Source: Nitrosopumilus zosterae (GTDB lineage: Archaea > Thermoproteota > Nitrososphaeria > Nitrososphaerales > Nitrosopumilaceae). From it: DNA of 64,000 nt. The stretch covers positions 798,038 to 862,037 of the forward strand of contig NZ_AP026695.1 of the NCBI RefSeq assembly GCF_025998175.1. The letters run 5' to 3'. The translations under genes were made by a program, and so were the position numbers. A model generated the notes under the pieces. The model was not told where the DNA came from and searched no databases. It worked only from the letters and a program-made list of their open reading frames with translations. Shown piece after piece: positions 8,977 through 17,961 of this stretch (its first letter is position 1; each line of letters opens with the position of its first letter).

Positions 8977-9825
8977 CTGGTCTTCACTTGTCTTTTTGAT
9001 AAAATTTTTGACATCTATGGTTTTGAGTGGTTTTGATGAATCCCATAGAAATGAACATAATGTGAAAATGTTGTCAACCATTTCATTTGAATTTGTACAT
9101 AATGAAAAGTCTGAATCTGAACCTGAATATTGAGAGGATGCGGCATGATCTGACATTATCATTTTTTTGTCTTTCTGCACTACTATTCTTCCCTTTGATG
9201 GCATCTTGCCAATTTTTGTTTCAGTAGCATTGAATCTTTTAACAAACGGCGCAAGTTTTGGATCATTCATGTCTACAAGCAATCTCACTTTGCCACCATT
9301 TTTTTCACAAATGCTGATTTTTTCTGGAATTGTGCTGTGATACATTCTGGAGACATCGTCAAGTGTTGTGGCAATGTATATTGTATCAACCGAATTTTCG
9401 ATTAGCTGCGCAATATCCGCGTAGATGTTCTGACGTCCTTGAACCACTCTAAATGTTGGAACTGTGTTGATTTGGTTTGATGTGATCTCCTCATTGATTT
9501 TGTCAATGATTGCCTCACCTAATTTCTTGATTTTATTTACTTCGTCTTCTTTTTTACTCAGGGCAATTTTCAGTGCATCATGAGGGTCTGACGCAATACA
9601 TAATTTGGGACTGGATAATGTTGTTGAGATAATATTTCTATTAACTAGCCTGTCTACTGTCCTGTACATTCTGGCTCTATCGATATCAAGCTCTTTTGCA
9701 AGCGCACTTGCAGTAATTGGACCTGCTCTGAGTAAATTTAGATACACTTTAGCTTCCAGGTCATCAAGATCTAAAATCTCTTCTAACTCTGTTGCTATTC
9801 TACTTACTTGATCTTGGTAAGACAT
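8968..9825 (-). CDS. TrmB-family transcriptional regulator (paralogue 1)
   Basis: A 285-residue regulator. The N-terminal winged helix spans about residues 20-75 (ITASALAKELDIDRARMYRT), followed by a helical linker and a C-terminal phospholipase D-like/TrmB regulatory domain with RMYHSTIPEKISICEKNGGK. TrmB proteins bind DNA and respond to small effectors, often sugars. It has the same length as the second TrmB in this window (37901-38758) and is similar along its length. It lies next to the surface-filament locus, and a 290-bp upstream region contains a dyad also found before the pilin gene, so it may regulate that locus (inference). Confidence 0.88.
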   Translation of the reverse strand: MSYQDQVSRIATELEEILDLDDLEAKVYLNLLRAGPITASALAKELDIDRARMYRTVDRLVNRNIISTTLSSPKLCIASDPHDALKIALSKKEDEVNKIKKLGEAIIDKINEEITSNQINTVPTFRVVQGRQNIYADIAQLIENSVDTIYIATTLDDVSRMYHSTIPEKISICEKNGGKVRLLVDMNDPKLAPFVKRFNATETKIGKMPSKGRIVVQKDKKMIMSDHAASSQYSGSDSDFSLCTNSNEMVDNIFTLCSFLWDSSKPLKTIDVKNFIKKTSEDQSH

Positions 9826-9997
9826 TCTTTTTCTCTCATCCTTTTTAACCTAGACTCGTTTTGTTTAATGGCATTTAGTATTTTCGCAGAATTTACCAGT
9901 TTCACAAAACATAATTTTTCCATCATCGATGCAAAATTTAGATCAAAATAGAACTAAAGGTTCTGTTTGTACGATAGCACACACAAAAAACAAAATA

Positions 9998-10018
9998 TGT
10001 TGTTTTTTAATCACAACA
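9998..10018. promoter_or_regulatory. dyad TGTTGT-N9-ACAACA upstream of TrmB gene
   Basis: A perfect 6-bp inverted repeat with a 9-bp spacer, in the 290-bp gap between the TrmB start (9825) and the end of the filament membrane protein gene (10116). The same arms and spacing recur at 19389-19409 before the major pilin. It could be an operator for the adjacent TrmB. The gap otherwise holds AT-rich sequence with no convincing gene. Confidence 0.35.
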
Positions 10019-10115
10019 AAATGTTTTACTAAGATGAACAAAAATCCTCTCTACATTCTTTGATGTTTTCCTTTATTCACACTGATATTTTTTTAAAAAA
10101 TGTCCAAATTGCGAA

Positions 10116-11033
10116 CTAGACTATGTTAAATGCAATTACTGATATTATGATCATCACAACAACATGTTTTGTACCTGCAACATATGATCCTGACCCAATC
10201 TTTCCTGCAGCTAGTCCGCCAAAGACTGCCTCAATGATTGCCATGTTGAATAATCCTGATTCTAATTGGGCAATATCCATGTTGGCTAGCGAGCCAAACA
10301 ATCCTTCGGTACCACTACCTGATTCAAGTAATCCGTCCTGAACTTTTTCAATTTCAGTGAAAAAGCTAGTTGTTAGCAAAACTGCTACTGCTAAAAACAC
10401 CGCAAATGAAATGTATATTGTGTATGTATATGGTTGCAGTGCAGATTTTCTACTCTTTTCTATATTTTGCATGTCTGAAACGTGTTTTTGAATCATTTCG
10501 AGGTTTTCAGATACGTCTCCTCCAATTTTCATTGCCATCTCTAGCAGAACTGTAACCCTCCTTGCAACTCTAGTACCTGTCCTTTCTGCAAAGTTCTCAA
10601 AAGCATCTTCAATTGGTGTTCCCCAACTAATGTTGGCCCTAAGATTTCTCAATTCTGGTGTTAATGCTCCTAGATTTCTTTCACCTGCTTGCTCTATTGC
10701 TTTGATCAGGTTTGCACCACTCTGAACGGAACTTAGCAATGCAAGCAAAAAAACTGGGAGATTCCTGTCTATGCTGTCTCTTCTTTGTACTTCTTTTAGT
10801 TGGTGGATGGTTAATGGAATGACTCCTACAAGTATCCCAAAGATTAATCCTATGTCTCTGATTGTTGTAGATTCAGAAAATCCTGAAAAATAGAAACTCA
10901 TTGAAATTACACTAGTAGCTGCAATGATAGAAAATGATGCTGTTTTTAGAATTTCATTTTTTAGTATTGATTTTCTAGGTTCAATTACTGCGATTCTTCT
11001 TCTTTTAATTTTTCTTTTTTGTTTGCTTTCCAT
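10116..11033 (-). CDS. type II/IV secretion (TadC/ArlJ-like) membrane protein, second copy
   Basis: A 305-residue T2SF-domain membrane protein, the platform component of archaeal type IV filament machines. After a highly basic N-terminus (KQKRKIKRRRIAV) there are two membrane helices, a cytoplasmic T2SF domain (RNLGALTPELRNLRANISWG, then VLLEMAMKIGGDVSENLEMI), and membrane helices near residues 205-225, 260-280 and 285-305. It follows the first T2SF gene by 4 bp and is the last gene of the leftward ATPase operon. Paired T2SF proteins of about 300 residues recall TadB/TadC rather than a single ArlJ. Confidence 0.87.
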   Translation of the reverse strand: MESKQKRKIKRRRIAVIEPRKSILKNEILKTASFSIIAATSVISMSFYFSGFSESTTIRDIGLIFGILVGVIPLTIHQLKEVQRRDSIDRNLPVFLLALLSSVQSGANLIKAIEQAGERNLGALTPELRNLRANISWGTPIEDAFENFAERTGTRVARRVTVLLEMAMKIGGDVSENLEMIQKHVSDMQNIEKSRKSALQPYTYTIYISFAVFLAVAVLLTTSFFTEIEKVQDGLLESGSGTEGLFGSLANMDIAQLESGLFNMAIIEAVFGGLAAGKIGSGSYVAGTKHVVVMIIISVIAFNIV

Positions 11034-11037
11034 TTTT

Positions 11038-11958
11038 TTACCTCTTTGGAACCATGGTGTCCATCATGACTAACATCAATACCCCACTAAGTGGAATTAC
11101 TGCAAATGTTAGAATATTCATCAATGTGATCAAATCAAATCCTGCAAGGCTGGGACTCATTATGCCCATAATTGATAACATGATTACCGCTAATAACGGA
11201 AATACAATTAGCAGAATGGTGTAAATTTCTGCAACACTTCCCAGAGATTCTGTAGTTTTTTGCATCAACATCTTTTTTTCTTCGAGCTGAACTTTTGCTG
11301 TTGCATTGAAATATTCTTTGAGATCTCCTCCAGACTGAACTGTAACTACTGCACCTTCTAGCAATTCCGAATATGGTCCTGTTGGTGTCCTATGTATCAA
11401 ATCCTTAATTGCACTAATCAAATCCATGCCTAAAATGTCGATATTTCTTACAATGTATCTGGCATCCTTTACGATGTCTTCCTCTGTTTCTTCTTTTGCT
11501 ATTGCTTTGAAAATTCCTTCCAGTGTAAGGCCACTGGTTGCAAGAGTTGACATGTATCCTATGAAATGAGGGATTTCTTCTATGAGTTTTGAGGACCTAT
11601 TTGTCACCCTAACTTTTGGAATTATTTGTAAAATCCCAAATGTTATTCCAAATAACACCAGTCCTCCTAATACTGGAAGTAAAATCTCTAAACTTGCTGG
11701 TTGAATATTGATAAATTGTGCTGTCACAAATCCTAAAACTGCGCCACATGCACCTGCAATCATACTAAAGAAAATCATACTTGAAACATAGACCTCAAAT
11801 GGAATTGGCATCATTGCCTGTTTGATTGATTTATCCAATGATTTTAATTTTGGATGCAAAAATTTTACATGCTCATTTAGTAATTTGTAACTATACACAT
11901 GAATTTGCCCAACTGATTCTTCTTCGCTCTTTTTTTGTTTCTTTTCAGTTACATTCAT
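11038..11958 (-). CDS. type II/IV secretion (TadB/ArlJ-like) membrane protein, first copy
   Basis: A 306-residue T2SF-domain protein with two membrane helices at about residues 55-80 and 90-112, a cytoplasmic domain (EIPHFIGYMSTLATSGLTLE; AVVTVQSGGDLKEYFNATAK) and two helices near the C-terminus. It would form, with its neighbour, the membrane platform on which the ATPase assembles filament subunits. It lies 2 bp after the ATPase gene and 4 bp before the second T2SF gene, so the three are one operon. Confidence 0.88.
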   Translation of the reverse strand: MNVTEKKQKKSEEESVGQIHVYSYKLLNEHVKFLHPKLKSLDKSIKQAMMPIPFEVYVSSMIFFSMIAGACGAVLGFVTAQFINIQPASLEILLPVLGGLVLFGITFGILQIIPKVRVTNRSSKLIEEIPHFIGYMSTLATSGLTLEGIFKAIAKEETEEDIVKDARYIVRNIDILGMDLISAIKDLIHRTPTGPYSELLEGAVVTVQSGGDLKEYFNATAKVQLEEKKMLMQKTTESLGSVAEIYTILLIVFPLLAVIMLSIMGIMSPSLAGFDLITLMNILTFAVIPLSGVLMLVMMDTMVPKR

Positions 11959-11960
11959 GA

Positions 11961-13622
11961 TTATACCTCTAGTCTTTTTCTTTCGTAGAACCTTTCTGGA
12001 TCAGCATAATACTCCATAACGTTTGAAGTAACTTCTTTATGATCACGGATGTCGTTTTTAACCATCCATTCCAGAGCTAATCTCCTTTTTGTTAATTCGT
12101 AATTGATTTTTTCTTCACTGTCTCCGTCTCTTTCTTTGAGTTTTCTAAAAATTACACTATTTCCCATATAGTCATGAGTGTCTGTTTTTGGGTTCCATTT
12201 GAAAATTTCATGCGTTCTGATTTCTCCAGTTGTTTCATGAATTCCATCAATCTCTGATACCTGAATGATTCTTCTAGCTGATTTGTTGCCTACTCTGATT
12301 TTTAGTTGAAGTGTGATTAAATCAAGGCTGTTTGCGATTAACGCTTTTGGCACGTCCATTGGAGATGATGTTAATCTGGTAAGTGTCGCCTCTACTGAAT
12401 CTGCGTGTATGGATGAAAATCCTCCGTGACCCGTGGCCATTGCCTGAAACAAGGTGTATGCTTCTCTGCCTCTTGTTTCACCAACAATAATGATGTCTGG
12501 TCTTTGCCTGAGGGCAGCTCTTAGAAGATCAAATTGGTTAATTTCCCCAATTTGTGTATCTGTAAAGTTCTGTCGAGATACTGCAGGAATCCAATTCTCA
12601 TGAGGCAGGTTTAGTTCCTGGGTATCCTCTATGCTTACTACTTTTTCACCTGGCTTGATAAATGAGGCTAGGGCATTTAGGGCTGTAGTTTTGCCACTTG
12701 CAGTTCCTCCTGCAATGAGCATTGTTGATTTTTTTTCAGCCAAATACCACATGAATGCTGCAATGTCTACTGAGATTGTTCCAAATTTTATCAAATCAAT
12801 TATTGTTATTGGGTCTGCCCTGAATCTTCTAATTGTAAATGTACTGCCTCTTTTAGTAATTTCATGGCCCAATGTCAAATTGATTCTACTTCCATTTGGA
12901 AGCGACGCATCAATTATTGGGTCTGCCATTGAAACATGCTTTCCACAAACGTATGCCATTTTTCTTGAAAAATTATTTAATTCTGCATCTTTTTCAAAGA
13001 TGATGTTTGTTGGCATGGATTCGTGTTCTCTATGCCAAATGTAGATTGGTATGTTTGTACCATCACAACTGATCTCTTCAATCATATGGTCTCTCATCAA
13101 TGGCTCTATTTTTCCGAGATGAACGAAATCTCTAATTGCGTAATAATTTATTTTTGCTATGTTTTTTTTGGGAATGTTCAATCTGTATTTTTTAACCATA
13201 GATGCAATCTTCTTTTTTAGTCGTCTTTCAGCATCTTTCTTTGATTTGATATCTTGGAGTGATACTGTAAGTTCTGTCATGAGCAATTTTTTGATAATCT
13301 CAAAAGCTTTTTGATCTCTTTCTGATAGAACAGGTTCTATCACCTGATATCTCAGCCCTCCTTTTGCTGTTGGATCTTTTATTATTCCTGCATGAATTTC
13401 ATTACTGTCCCATTCTAATTTTGACAATGTCATAAACTGAGGAATTTTTGTATTGTTTTCTGCATTATTTGAAACAGTTTCTGGTTGATTTTTGATTGAT
13501 TTTGCAACCTCCTTAGTTTCCACACGTAATTTTTGCAGTTCTGATAACTTTTCTTTGAATATGTTTAGCCTCATTTTCAGGTTTAATACATCTCTGATGC
13601 GTTTTAACGCATGTTCGTCCAT
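11961..13622 (-). CDS. type II/IV secretion system ATPase (TadA/ArlI family)
   Basis: A 553-residue hexameric secretion ATPase that powers assembly of type IV-like filaments at the cytoplasmic side of the membrane. Walker A GGTASGKTT lies at about residues 304-312, the Asp box near 330 (EDTQELNLPH), and Walker B with the following Arg motif at about 376-386 (IIIVGETRGREA), followed by the His box (ATGHGGFSSIHAD). The N-terminal 110 residues are coiled and poorly conserved. It is the first gene of the leftward operon, starting at ATG 13622, with a 72-bp divergent promoter region shared with the zinc-binding gene at 13695. It resembles pilus/Tad ATPases as much as archaellum ArlI; no arlCDE/FGH genes are in the window. 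Confidence 0.93.
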   Translation of the reverse strand: MDEHALKRIRDVLNLKMRLNIFKEKLSELQKLRVETKEVAKSIKNQPETVSNNAENNTKIPQFMTLSKLEWDSNEIHAGIIKDPTAKGGLRYQVIEPVLSERDQKAFEIIKKLLMTELTVSLQDIKSKKDAERRLKKKIASMVKKYRLNIPKKNIAKINYYAIRDFVHLGKIEPLMRDHMIEEISCDGTNIPIYIWHREHESMPTNIIFEKDAELNNFSRKMAYVCGKHVSMADPIIDASLPNGSRINLTLGHEITKRGSTFTIRRFRADPITIIDLIKFGTISVDIAAFMWYLAEKKSTMLIAGGTASGKTTALNALASFIKPGEKVVSIEDTQELNLPHENWIPAVSRQNFTDTQIGEINQFDLLRAALRQRPDIIIVGETRGREAYTLFQAMATGHGGFSSIHADSVEATLTRLTSSPMDVPKALIANSLDLITLQLKIRVGNKSARRIIQVSEIDGIHETTGEIRTHEIFKWNPKTDTHDYMGNSVIFRKLKERDGDSEEKINYELTKRRLALEWMVKNDIRDHKEVTSNVMEYYADPERFYERKRLEV

Positions 13623-13694
13623 ATGAACAGCATTTGCCTTTTACTGTTCTTTTTCCTAATAAAACAACTGCAATGATAGATATGTTCATACTTT

Positions 13695-14864
13695 ATGAGG
13701 TGGAAAATATTGTTTAGAAAGAAAAATAATAATTCTAAATTTGAATCAAAACCTCCCCATAAAATAGGTGGCTTTGACAACCTGTCTTCTATTTTTAAGG
13801 GAAACTCAAATGAGCATAAAATTGACACTAATGATGAGGAATTATCTGTAAATAACCCTGTCTCAGTTGATGAATCTGACTCTCTAAAACCATCTACTAG
13901 TAAAGCGGTAAAATTAATCCAAGAAGTTCAAAATCTCAAAGATAGAACAATTATCCCATTCGTAGACTACAATGAAGGAAAATTATTCTATCCGATTCTT
14001 TCAAAAATAGGTGAGGTTCAAGATAACATTGCATGTCTTGATGATCTTGTCTCTGACGGTATTTTAGAGAAAAAAATTTATGAAAAATTAATTGTTTGTC
14101 CAATTCATCCTGACACTCATTCATCCAGCGTGCGCCTTTATTGCCCAAAATGCCATTCAATGAATGTTGAAAAATTAAATCTATTTGAACATAAGATGTG
14201 TGGCTATATCACCGAAAGTACGAATTTTGATTTTACAGACCCTGAAAATTCGCGCTGTCCTTCATGCAAGAAACAGATAAAAATTTTTGAAAAAGAAATA
14301 CGTGTTCCAGCAATGTGGTATCAGTGTATTGACTGTGTTGAAAAATTTGATAATGCTGTAATCAAATTACATTGCAGAAAATATGAGCATGATTTTGATA
14401 CAAACTCTGGACAATTCATTCCAACATATTGTTATAAATTAAAAAATTCTGAAACATCAATTAATTCTGATACCAATCAGATTAAAGATGATTTGCTAAA
14501 ACTATTGCAGGGATTTAATTTTGATGCAAAACTCAATATTTCAATAAAAGGAAAAAGTAATAACGTACATGAAATTCCAATTTACGGAAAGAGCAACATT
14601 ACTAATGAATCGATACTGATCTTTATAAAAAATCATCCCGATGGAATCAATCAATCAGATATGAATTATGTTTTAGTCCCGAAATTAGACATTGATCCTG
14701 AAAAGACCTTGCTTCTAACTATATCTGGAATTAATGAGGGCGTGGAAAATCTGGCAAATCATTATGGGATTCATTTAATCTCCGAATCTGATTTCTCGCA
14801 AATTATTGCACGTGTTGAAAAATTTGTTTCTGAATGGTATTCTGAGAATGGTGGAAAAAAGTGA
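13695..14864 (+). CDS. TackOD1-like metal-binding protein of the filament locus
   Basis: A 389-residue soluble protein. After a low-complexity N-terminus it has a Cys/His-rich central region from about residue 133 to 235, with CPIHPDTH, YCPKCHS, CPSCKKQ, and WYQCIDCVEKF, which suggests two or three zinc sites. This matches my memory of the thaumarchaeal TackOD1 output domain. The C-terminal third (IFIKNHPDGINQSDMNYVL to the end) looks like a separate alpha/beta domain. It heads the rightward operon, and its TGA overlaps the GTG of the next pilin-like gene (GTGA), so it is co-translated with filament subunits. A regulatory or assembly role at the filament is likely but unproven. Confidence 0.6.
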   Translation: MRWKILFRKKNNNSKFESKPPHKIGGFDNLSSIFKGNSNEHKIDTNDEELSVNNPVSVDESDSLKPSTSKAVKLIQEVQNLKDRTIIPFVDYNEGKLFYPILSKIGEVQDNIACLDDLVSDGILEKKIYEKLIVCPIHPDTHSSSVRLYCPKCHSMNVEKLNLFEHKMCGYITESTNFDFTDPENSRCPSCKKQIKIFEKEIRVPAMWYQCIDCVEKFDNAVIKLHCRKYEHDFDTNSGQFIPTYCYKLKNSETSINSDTNQIKDDLLKLLQGFNFDAKLNISIKGKSNNVHEIPIYGKSNITNESILIFIKNHPDGINQSDMNYVLVPKLDIDPEKTLLLTISGINEGVENLANHYGIHLISESDFSQIIARVEKFVSEWYSENGGKK

Positions 14865-15391
14865 AAAATGCCTTTTCTCACCCATTTCTAAAAAATCGCC
14901 GTGCTGTCAGCCAAGTAATGGGCAGTGTTGTAATTTTGGGAATTGTCAGCTCTGTTGGGTCTGTAATTTTATTTAACGGGATGAACAGTATTAGCGCATT
15001 TACATATGATTTGTCGTTTCATGAGGCATCCAAAAATCAAATTCATAGAGAAGATATTATATTTGAACACGTTCGATTTGAGCCTAATACAGACAATTTG
15101 ATAATCGATTTGGCAAATATTGGCACTGTTGAATCCACTATTGTTAGTATCACCATATTGAATATTGATAATCAGGAAATCATTTCAAATTGGGTTGATC
15201 TGGATCAAACTATACAGCTAAAAGATAATCGCCAACTAGTGTTGGATTTACTAGATGATGCACAAATAATATTGGTTCAAGGGTCTGGAACTTGGAATGA
15301 TCCTGCATATGTCAACTCTGAATATCGCATTTCATTAACCACTGCTAAGGGGAATTTCTTCACTACTGTAGCTAGTCCGTTTAACACATAA
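14861..15391 (+). CDS. pilin-like secreted protein 1 (class III signal peptide)
   Basis: A 176-residue protein with an archaellin/pilin-type N-terminus: a basic stretch KNRRAVS at residues 11-17 followed by a 20-residue hydrophobic helix. The prepilin peptidase would cut just after the Arg-Arg-Ala. The remainder is a beta-rich, outward-facing domain without Cys. The start is GTG 14861, overlapping the TGA of the upstream gene by 4 bp. Its position suggests a minor pilin or tip component. Confidence 0.8.
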   Translation: MKNAFSHPFLKNRRAVSQVMGSVVILGIVSSVGSVILFNGMNSISAFTYDLSFHEASKNQIHREDIIFEHVRFEPNTDNLIIDLANIGTVESTIVSITILNIDNQEIISNWVDLDQTIQLKDNRQLVLDLLDDAQIILVQGSGTWNDPAYVNSEYRISLTTAKGNFFTTVASPFNT

Positions 15392-15396
15392 TTGCA

Positions 15397-16104
15397 ATGA
15401 AATCAAAAAATATTGTTGACACATATGAGATGAGAAAAAACTCTCGTTTAAAACACCGAAGAGGTGTCACGGACATAATCAGTACAATGATGCTGATGGC
15501 AGTAACTGTTACTGGTGCAAGCACTCTAACTTATTTTATGAATGATGCATTTCTTTCAGGAAATTTGGGAACGACTTCTACACTTGAAGCATCATCTCTG
15601 AACATTCTGCTTTTAGCGTATGATACACGAGATTCTTCTAGGTTGTTGACATTGAATGATGTTGATAACAAATATGATTCGGTTTTGTGTCGCTCTAGCT
15701 GTAGTGGTAATCCAAATGACCTTCCTCTAAATGGTGGCACAGAATTTATTGTATTTCAAATACAAAACAATAATCTAAATTCAATTTTCCTGGAAAGAAT
15801 TTCCATTAACGGCATCTATTATTCTTGGGATGCTGCCACTTCTGGTGTAGTGTTGGATACTACTGTCCCATTAACTAACGGTAAATATCCTGCAGATGGG
15901 ATGTTCTCAATTTTACCTATTAGTGCAGGTTCAATTATTCAAAATGAAGATACTCAAATTCAAAGTGGGCAAACAGTAAATATTCTGGTCAAGTTGGATT
16001 CTGTTGATCCTGACATTCAACTCAACAAAGGAATTCGGTTGCTGCTAAATTCTGGACAGATTCAACCTGCAGAGTTTTTGATTGAAAGCGGTGGTGCACA
16101 ATAA
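15397..16104 (+). CDS. pilin-like secreted protein 2 (class III signal peptide)
   Basis: A 235-residue protein with a longer basic leader ending HRRGVTDI at about residues 22-29, then a hydrophobic helix (ISTMMLMAVTVTGASTLTYF). The mature part is beta-rich and contains a close Cys pair (CRSSC, around residues 93-97) that could form a disulfide. It begins 5 bp after the previous gene. It is probably a minor filament subunit processed by prepilin peptidase. Confidence 0.8.
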   Translation: MKSKNIVDTYEMRKNSRLKHRRGVTDIISTMMLMAVTVTGASTLTYFMNDAFLSGNLGTTSTLEASSLNILLLAYDTRDSSRLLTLNDVDNKYDSVLCRSSCSGNPNDLPLNGGTEFIVFQIQNNNLNSIFLERISINGIYYSWDAATSGVVLDTTVPLTNGKYPADGMFSILPISAGSIIQNEDTQIQSGQTVNILVKLDSVDPDIQLNKGIRLLLNSGQIQPAEFLIESGGAQ

Positions 16105-17888
16105 AATTTCAATCAAAGAATTTTGCCCAAAACAGACGAGGCTTGTCCTCTGTTGTGGGAGCACTATTCTTCACTGTATTGATGGTTGCAGGTTTTTCTG
16201 TTTTGAGTCTGGCTCTTGATGCTCAAACTGATATTGTTACCACTCAAAGAATTATCTCTGATGTAGAACTAAAAAAACAACAAGAACGATTTGGAATTGC
16301 AGTTTCAACCGATTCTAGCAATAAACTGGATATTTCTGTGACTAATTTCGGTCAAAATCCAGTAGAAATTTCCAGTTTTTGGATTATTAACAAGACATTA
16401 TCTTCTCAGCCTGCTACACGATATTCTGTAGATTATGATGATTCTTTTATCACTGGTGGTATTCCTTCTTCAATACTTGCATCTCAATCTCTTTACATGG
16501 TTCCTGATTCATATGACATCAAAGTAGTATCGTCATTGGGAACAATTGAAATTGCAGAATTAGTGGTAGGATCAGGTGGCTCTTCTATCAATAATCTGCG
16601 TTCAGTTCTTGTAACTGATCCTCCTGATGTGATTCTGGGACAAAACGTGACGATAGGGATGGTCGTTACAAACACTGGACAATTAAAAATCAACGATGTT
16701 GCTCCTTCTACCATTTCTGTAAATCCTCCTGGTGTTGTCGTTGGTTATTCTGGACCTAATCTGTCTTCAGTAGATTTGATTCCGGGTGAATCCATTTTGT
16801 TTTTGTGGGATTATACAATTGATGGAACTGCAGATACAAATGTTGATTTTTCAAATTTTGTAACTGGGTTGGATGCAAACAACAACTTGGTTCAAAGTAA
16901 TGTTGCATCTGACCAAAGTATTTTACGTGATCCGGCAAATTCAACTTCAGGCTCTGACGAATTAATTGTTTTGACACAAGATCTTTTGGCAAAACCTGAA
17001 CTGTTTATTGTGATGCCTGCTCCTTTTGGTGAATCTGGACAGCAAGGCATTTGGGGAATTAATGTTGTCAATCCTGTTGAAAAAGATCTCGAAGTAAGTA
17101 AGATTGTAATTACTGCAACATCTACAAGATATACTGGTGGTGACGAAATTTTTACTGATAATAATGGCAACGCCTGTCAAGCTCAACATGTTGATCCATC
17201 ATTGGGTGGAACATGGAGTTGTCCAATGCCCAATCAACTGATGTGGAAGAATCTTAACAATCCTGTATCTGTTCCTGGTTTATCAAATGTATCTTTCTTG
17301 GCATTAGTGGAACCTGGATTCATAGGGAGTAGTGGAGATTTTCTTGAAACTGTTCCTGTTGATGTGAGTGTGTATACTACTCTGGGGCAATTTGGCAAAT
17401 CTGGCTATGGTACGTCATATAACGAGGGCGCTACAACATTGCCAAATGTGTATCTGACGGATGTGCCTGGTTCTACATCTAATGCAAATATTCTTTCAAG
17501 CATTAATGGAATCTCTAGTGGAAATACAATCAAACTTAACGCAACTTTGACTGATTTTGATACTAATCTTAGTCACGTAATTCAGGCGACTGATTCTAGA
17601 TTAATCATTAACATTCCTAAAGGATGGAGTAATCCTTCAATACTAAATGCCCCTGGATTCACCATGGATCCTATTGAGATTTTTGCTGATGGGTCTTCAC
17701 AAATTGTAGGTGTTCTTAATTCTGATATTGCAAGTCCATTGGATACACAGACCATAGAATTTCAAGTCACTGCACCTACTGTTACATCAACTCAGCTTTA
17801 TGTAATGTATATTCTAGCCGATGGAATTAGTAGCGGCGATGTAGCCATTGGCCCATTGGCTGAAATTATTTTACAAGTAGTACCTTAG
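16101..17888 (+). CDS. large pilin-like surface protein 3, apparent ATA start
   Basis: A beta-rich surface protein of about 595 residues. Its N-terminus reads KFQSKNFAQNRRGLSSVVGA followed by a hydrophobic helix, the same class III signal pattern as the two preceding genes. Keeping that signal requires a start upstream of TTG 16143, but the frame from the upstream stop (16083) to there contains no ATG, GTG or TTG. The only start-like codon is ATA at 16101, which overlaps the previous TAA as ATAA, exactly as ATGA overlaps do elsewhere. With this start the leader is as long as that of pilin-like 1. The long ectodomain has CARDB/DUF11-like repeats (VTNTGQLKINDVAPSTISV). The alternative TTG start would remove the cleavage site. 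Confidence 0.7.
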   Translation: MKFQSKNFAQNRRGLSSVVGALFFTVLMVAGFSVLSLALDAQTDIVTTQRIISDVELKKQQERFGIAVSTDSSNKLDISVTNFGQNPVEISSFWIINKTLSSQPATRYSVDYDDSFITGGIPSSILASQSLYMVPDSYDIKVVSSLGTIEIAELVVGSGGSSINNLRSVLVTDPPDVILGQNVTIGMVVTNTGQLKINDVAPSTISVNPPGVVVGYSGPNLSSVDLIPGESILFLWDYTIDGTADTNVDFSNFVTGLDANNNLVQSNVASDQSILRDPANSTSGSDELIVLTQDLLAKPELFIVMPAPFGESGQQGIWGINVVNPVEKDLEVSKIVITATSTRYTGGDEIFTDNNGNACQAQHVDPSLGGTWSCPMPNQLMWKNLNNPVSVPGLSNVSFLALVEPGFIGSSGDFLETVPVDVSVYTTLGQFGKSGYGTSYNEGATTLPNVYLTDVPGSTSNANILSSINGISSGNTIKLNATLTDFDTNLSHVIQATDSRLIINIPKGWSNPSILNAPGFTMDPIEIFADGSSQIVGVLNSDIASPLDTQTIEFQVTAPTVTSTQLYVMYILADGISSGDVAIGPLAEIILQVVP

Positions 17889-17961
17889 ATTAATTGCTCA
17901 AGTGATTTCAATTCATTAAATGTTTGGTATTAATTTTATAATTAAAAAAATAAAATTGGTG

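Noticed and set aside
9880-9950. Cys-rich reading (CIDDGKIMFCETGKFC) on the minus strand before TrmB
   Set aside because: An in-frame TGA precedes it and the only start codon would leave 15 residues; not supportable as a gene.
10116-13622. Calling the three-gene operon the archaellum motor genes arlI/arlJ
   Set aside because: Two platform proteins and lack of arlCDE/FGH make a Tad-like pilus as likely; left as a general type II/IV secretion call.
13604-13828. Minus-strand frame across the start of the TackOD1-like gene
   Set aside because: It overlaps the divergent promoter and the real coding strand and has no protein features.
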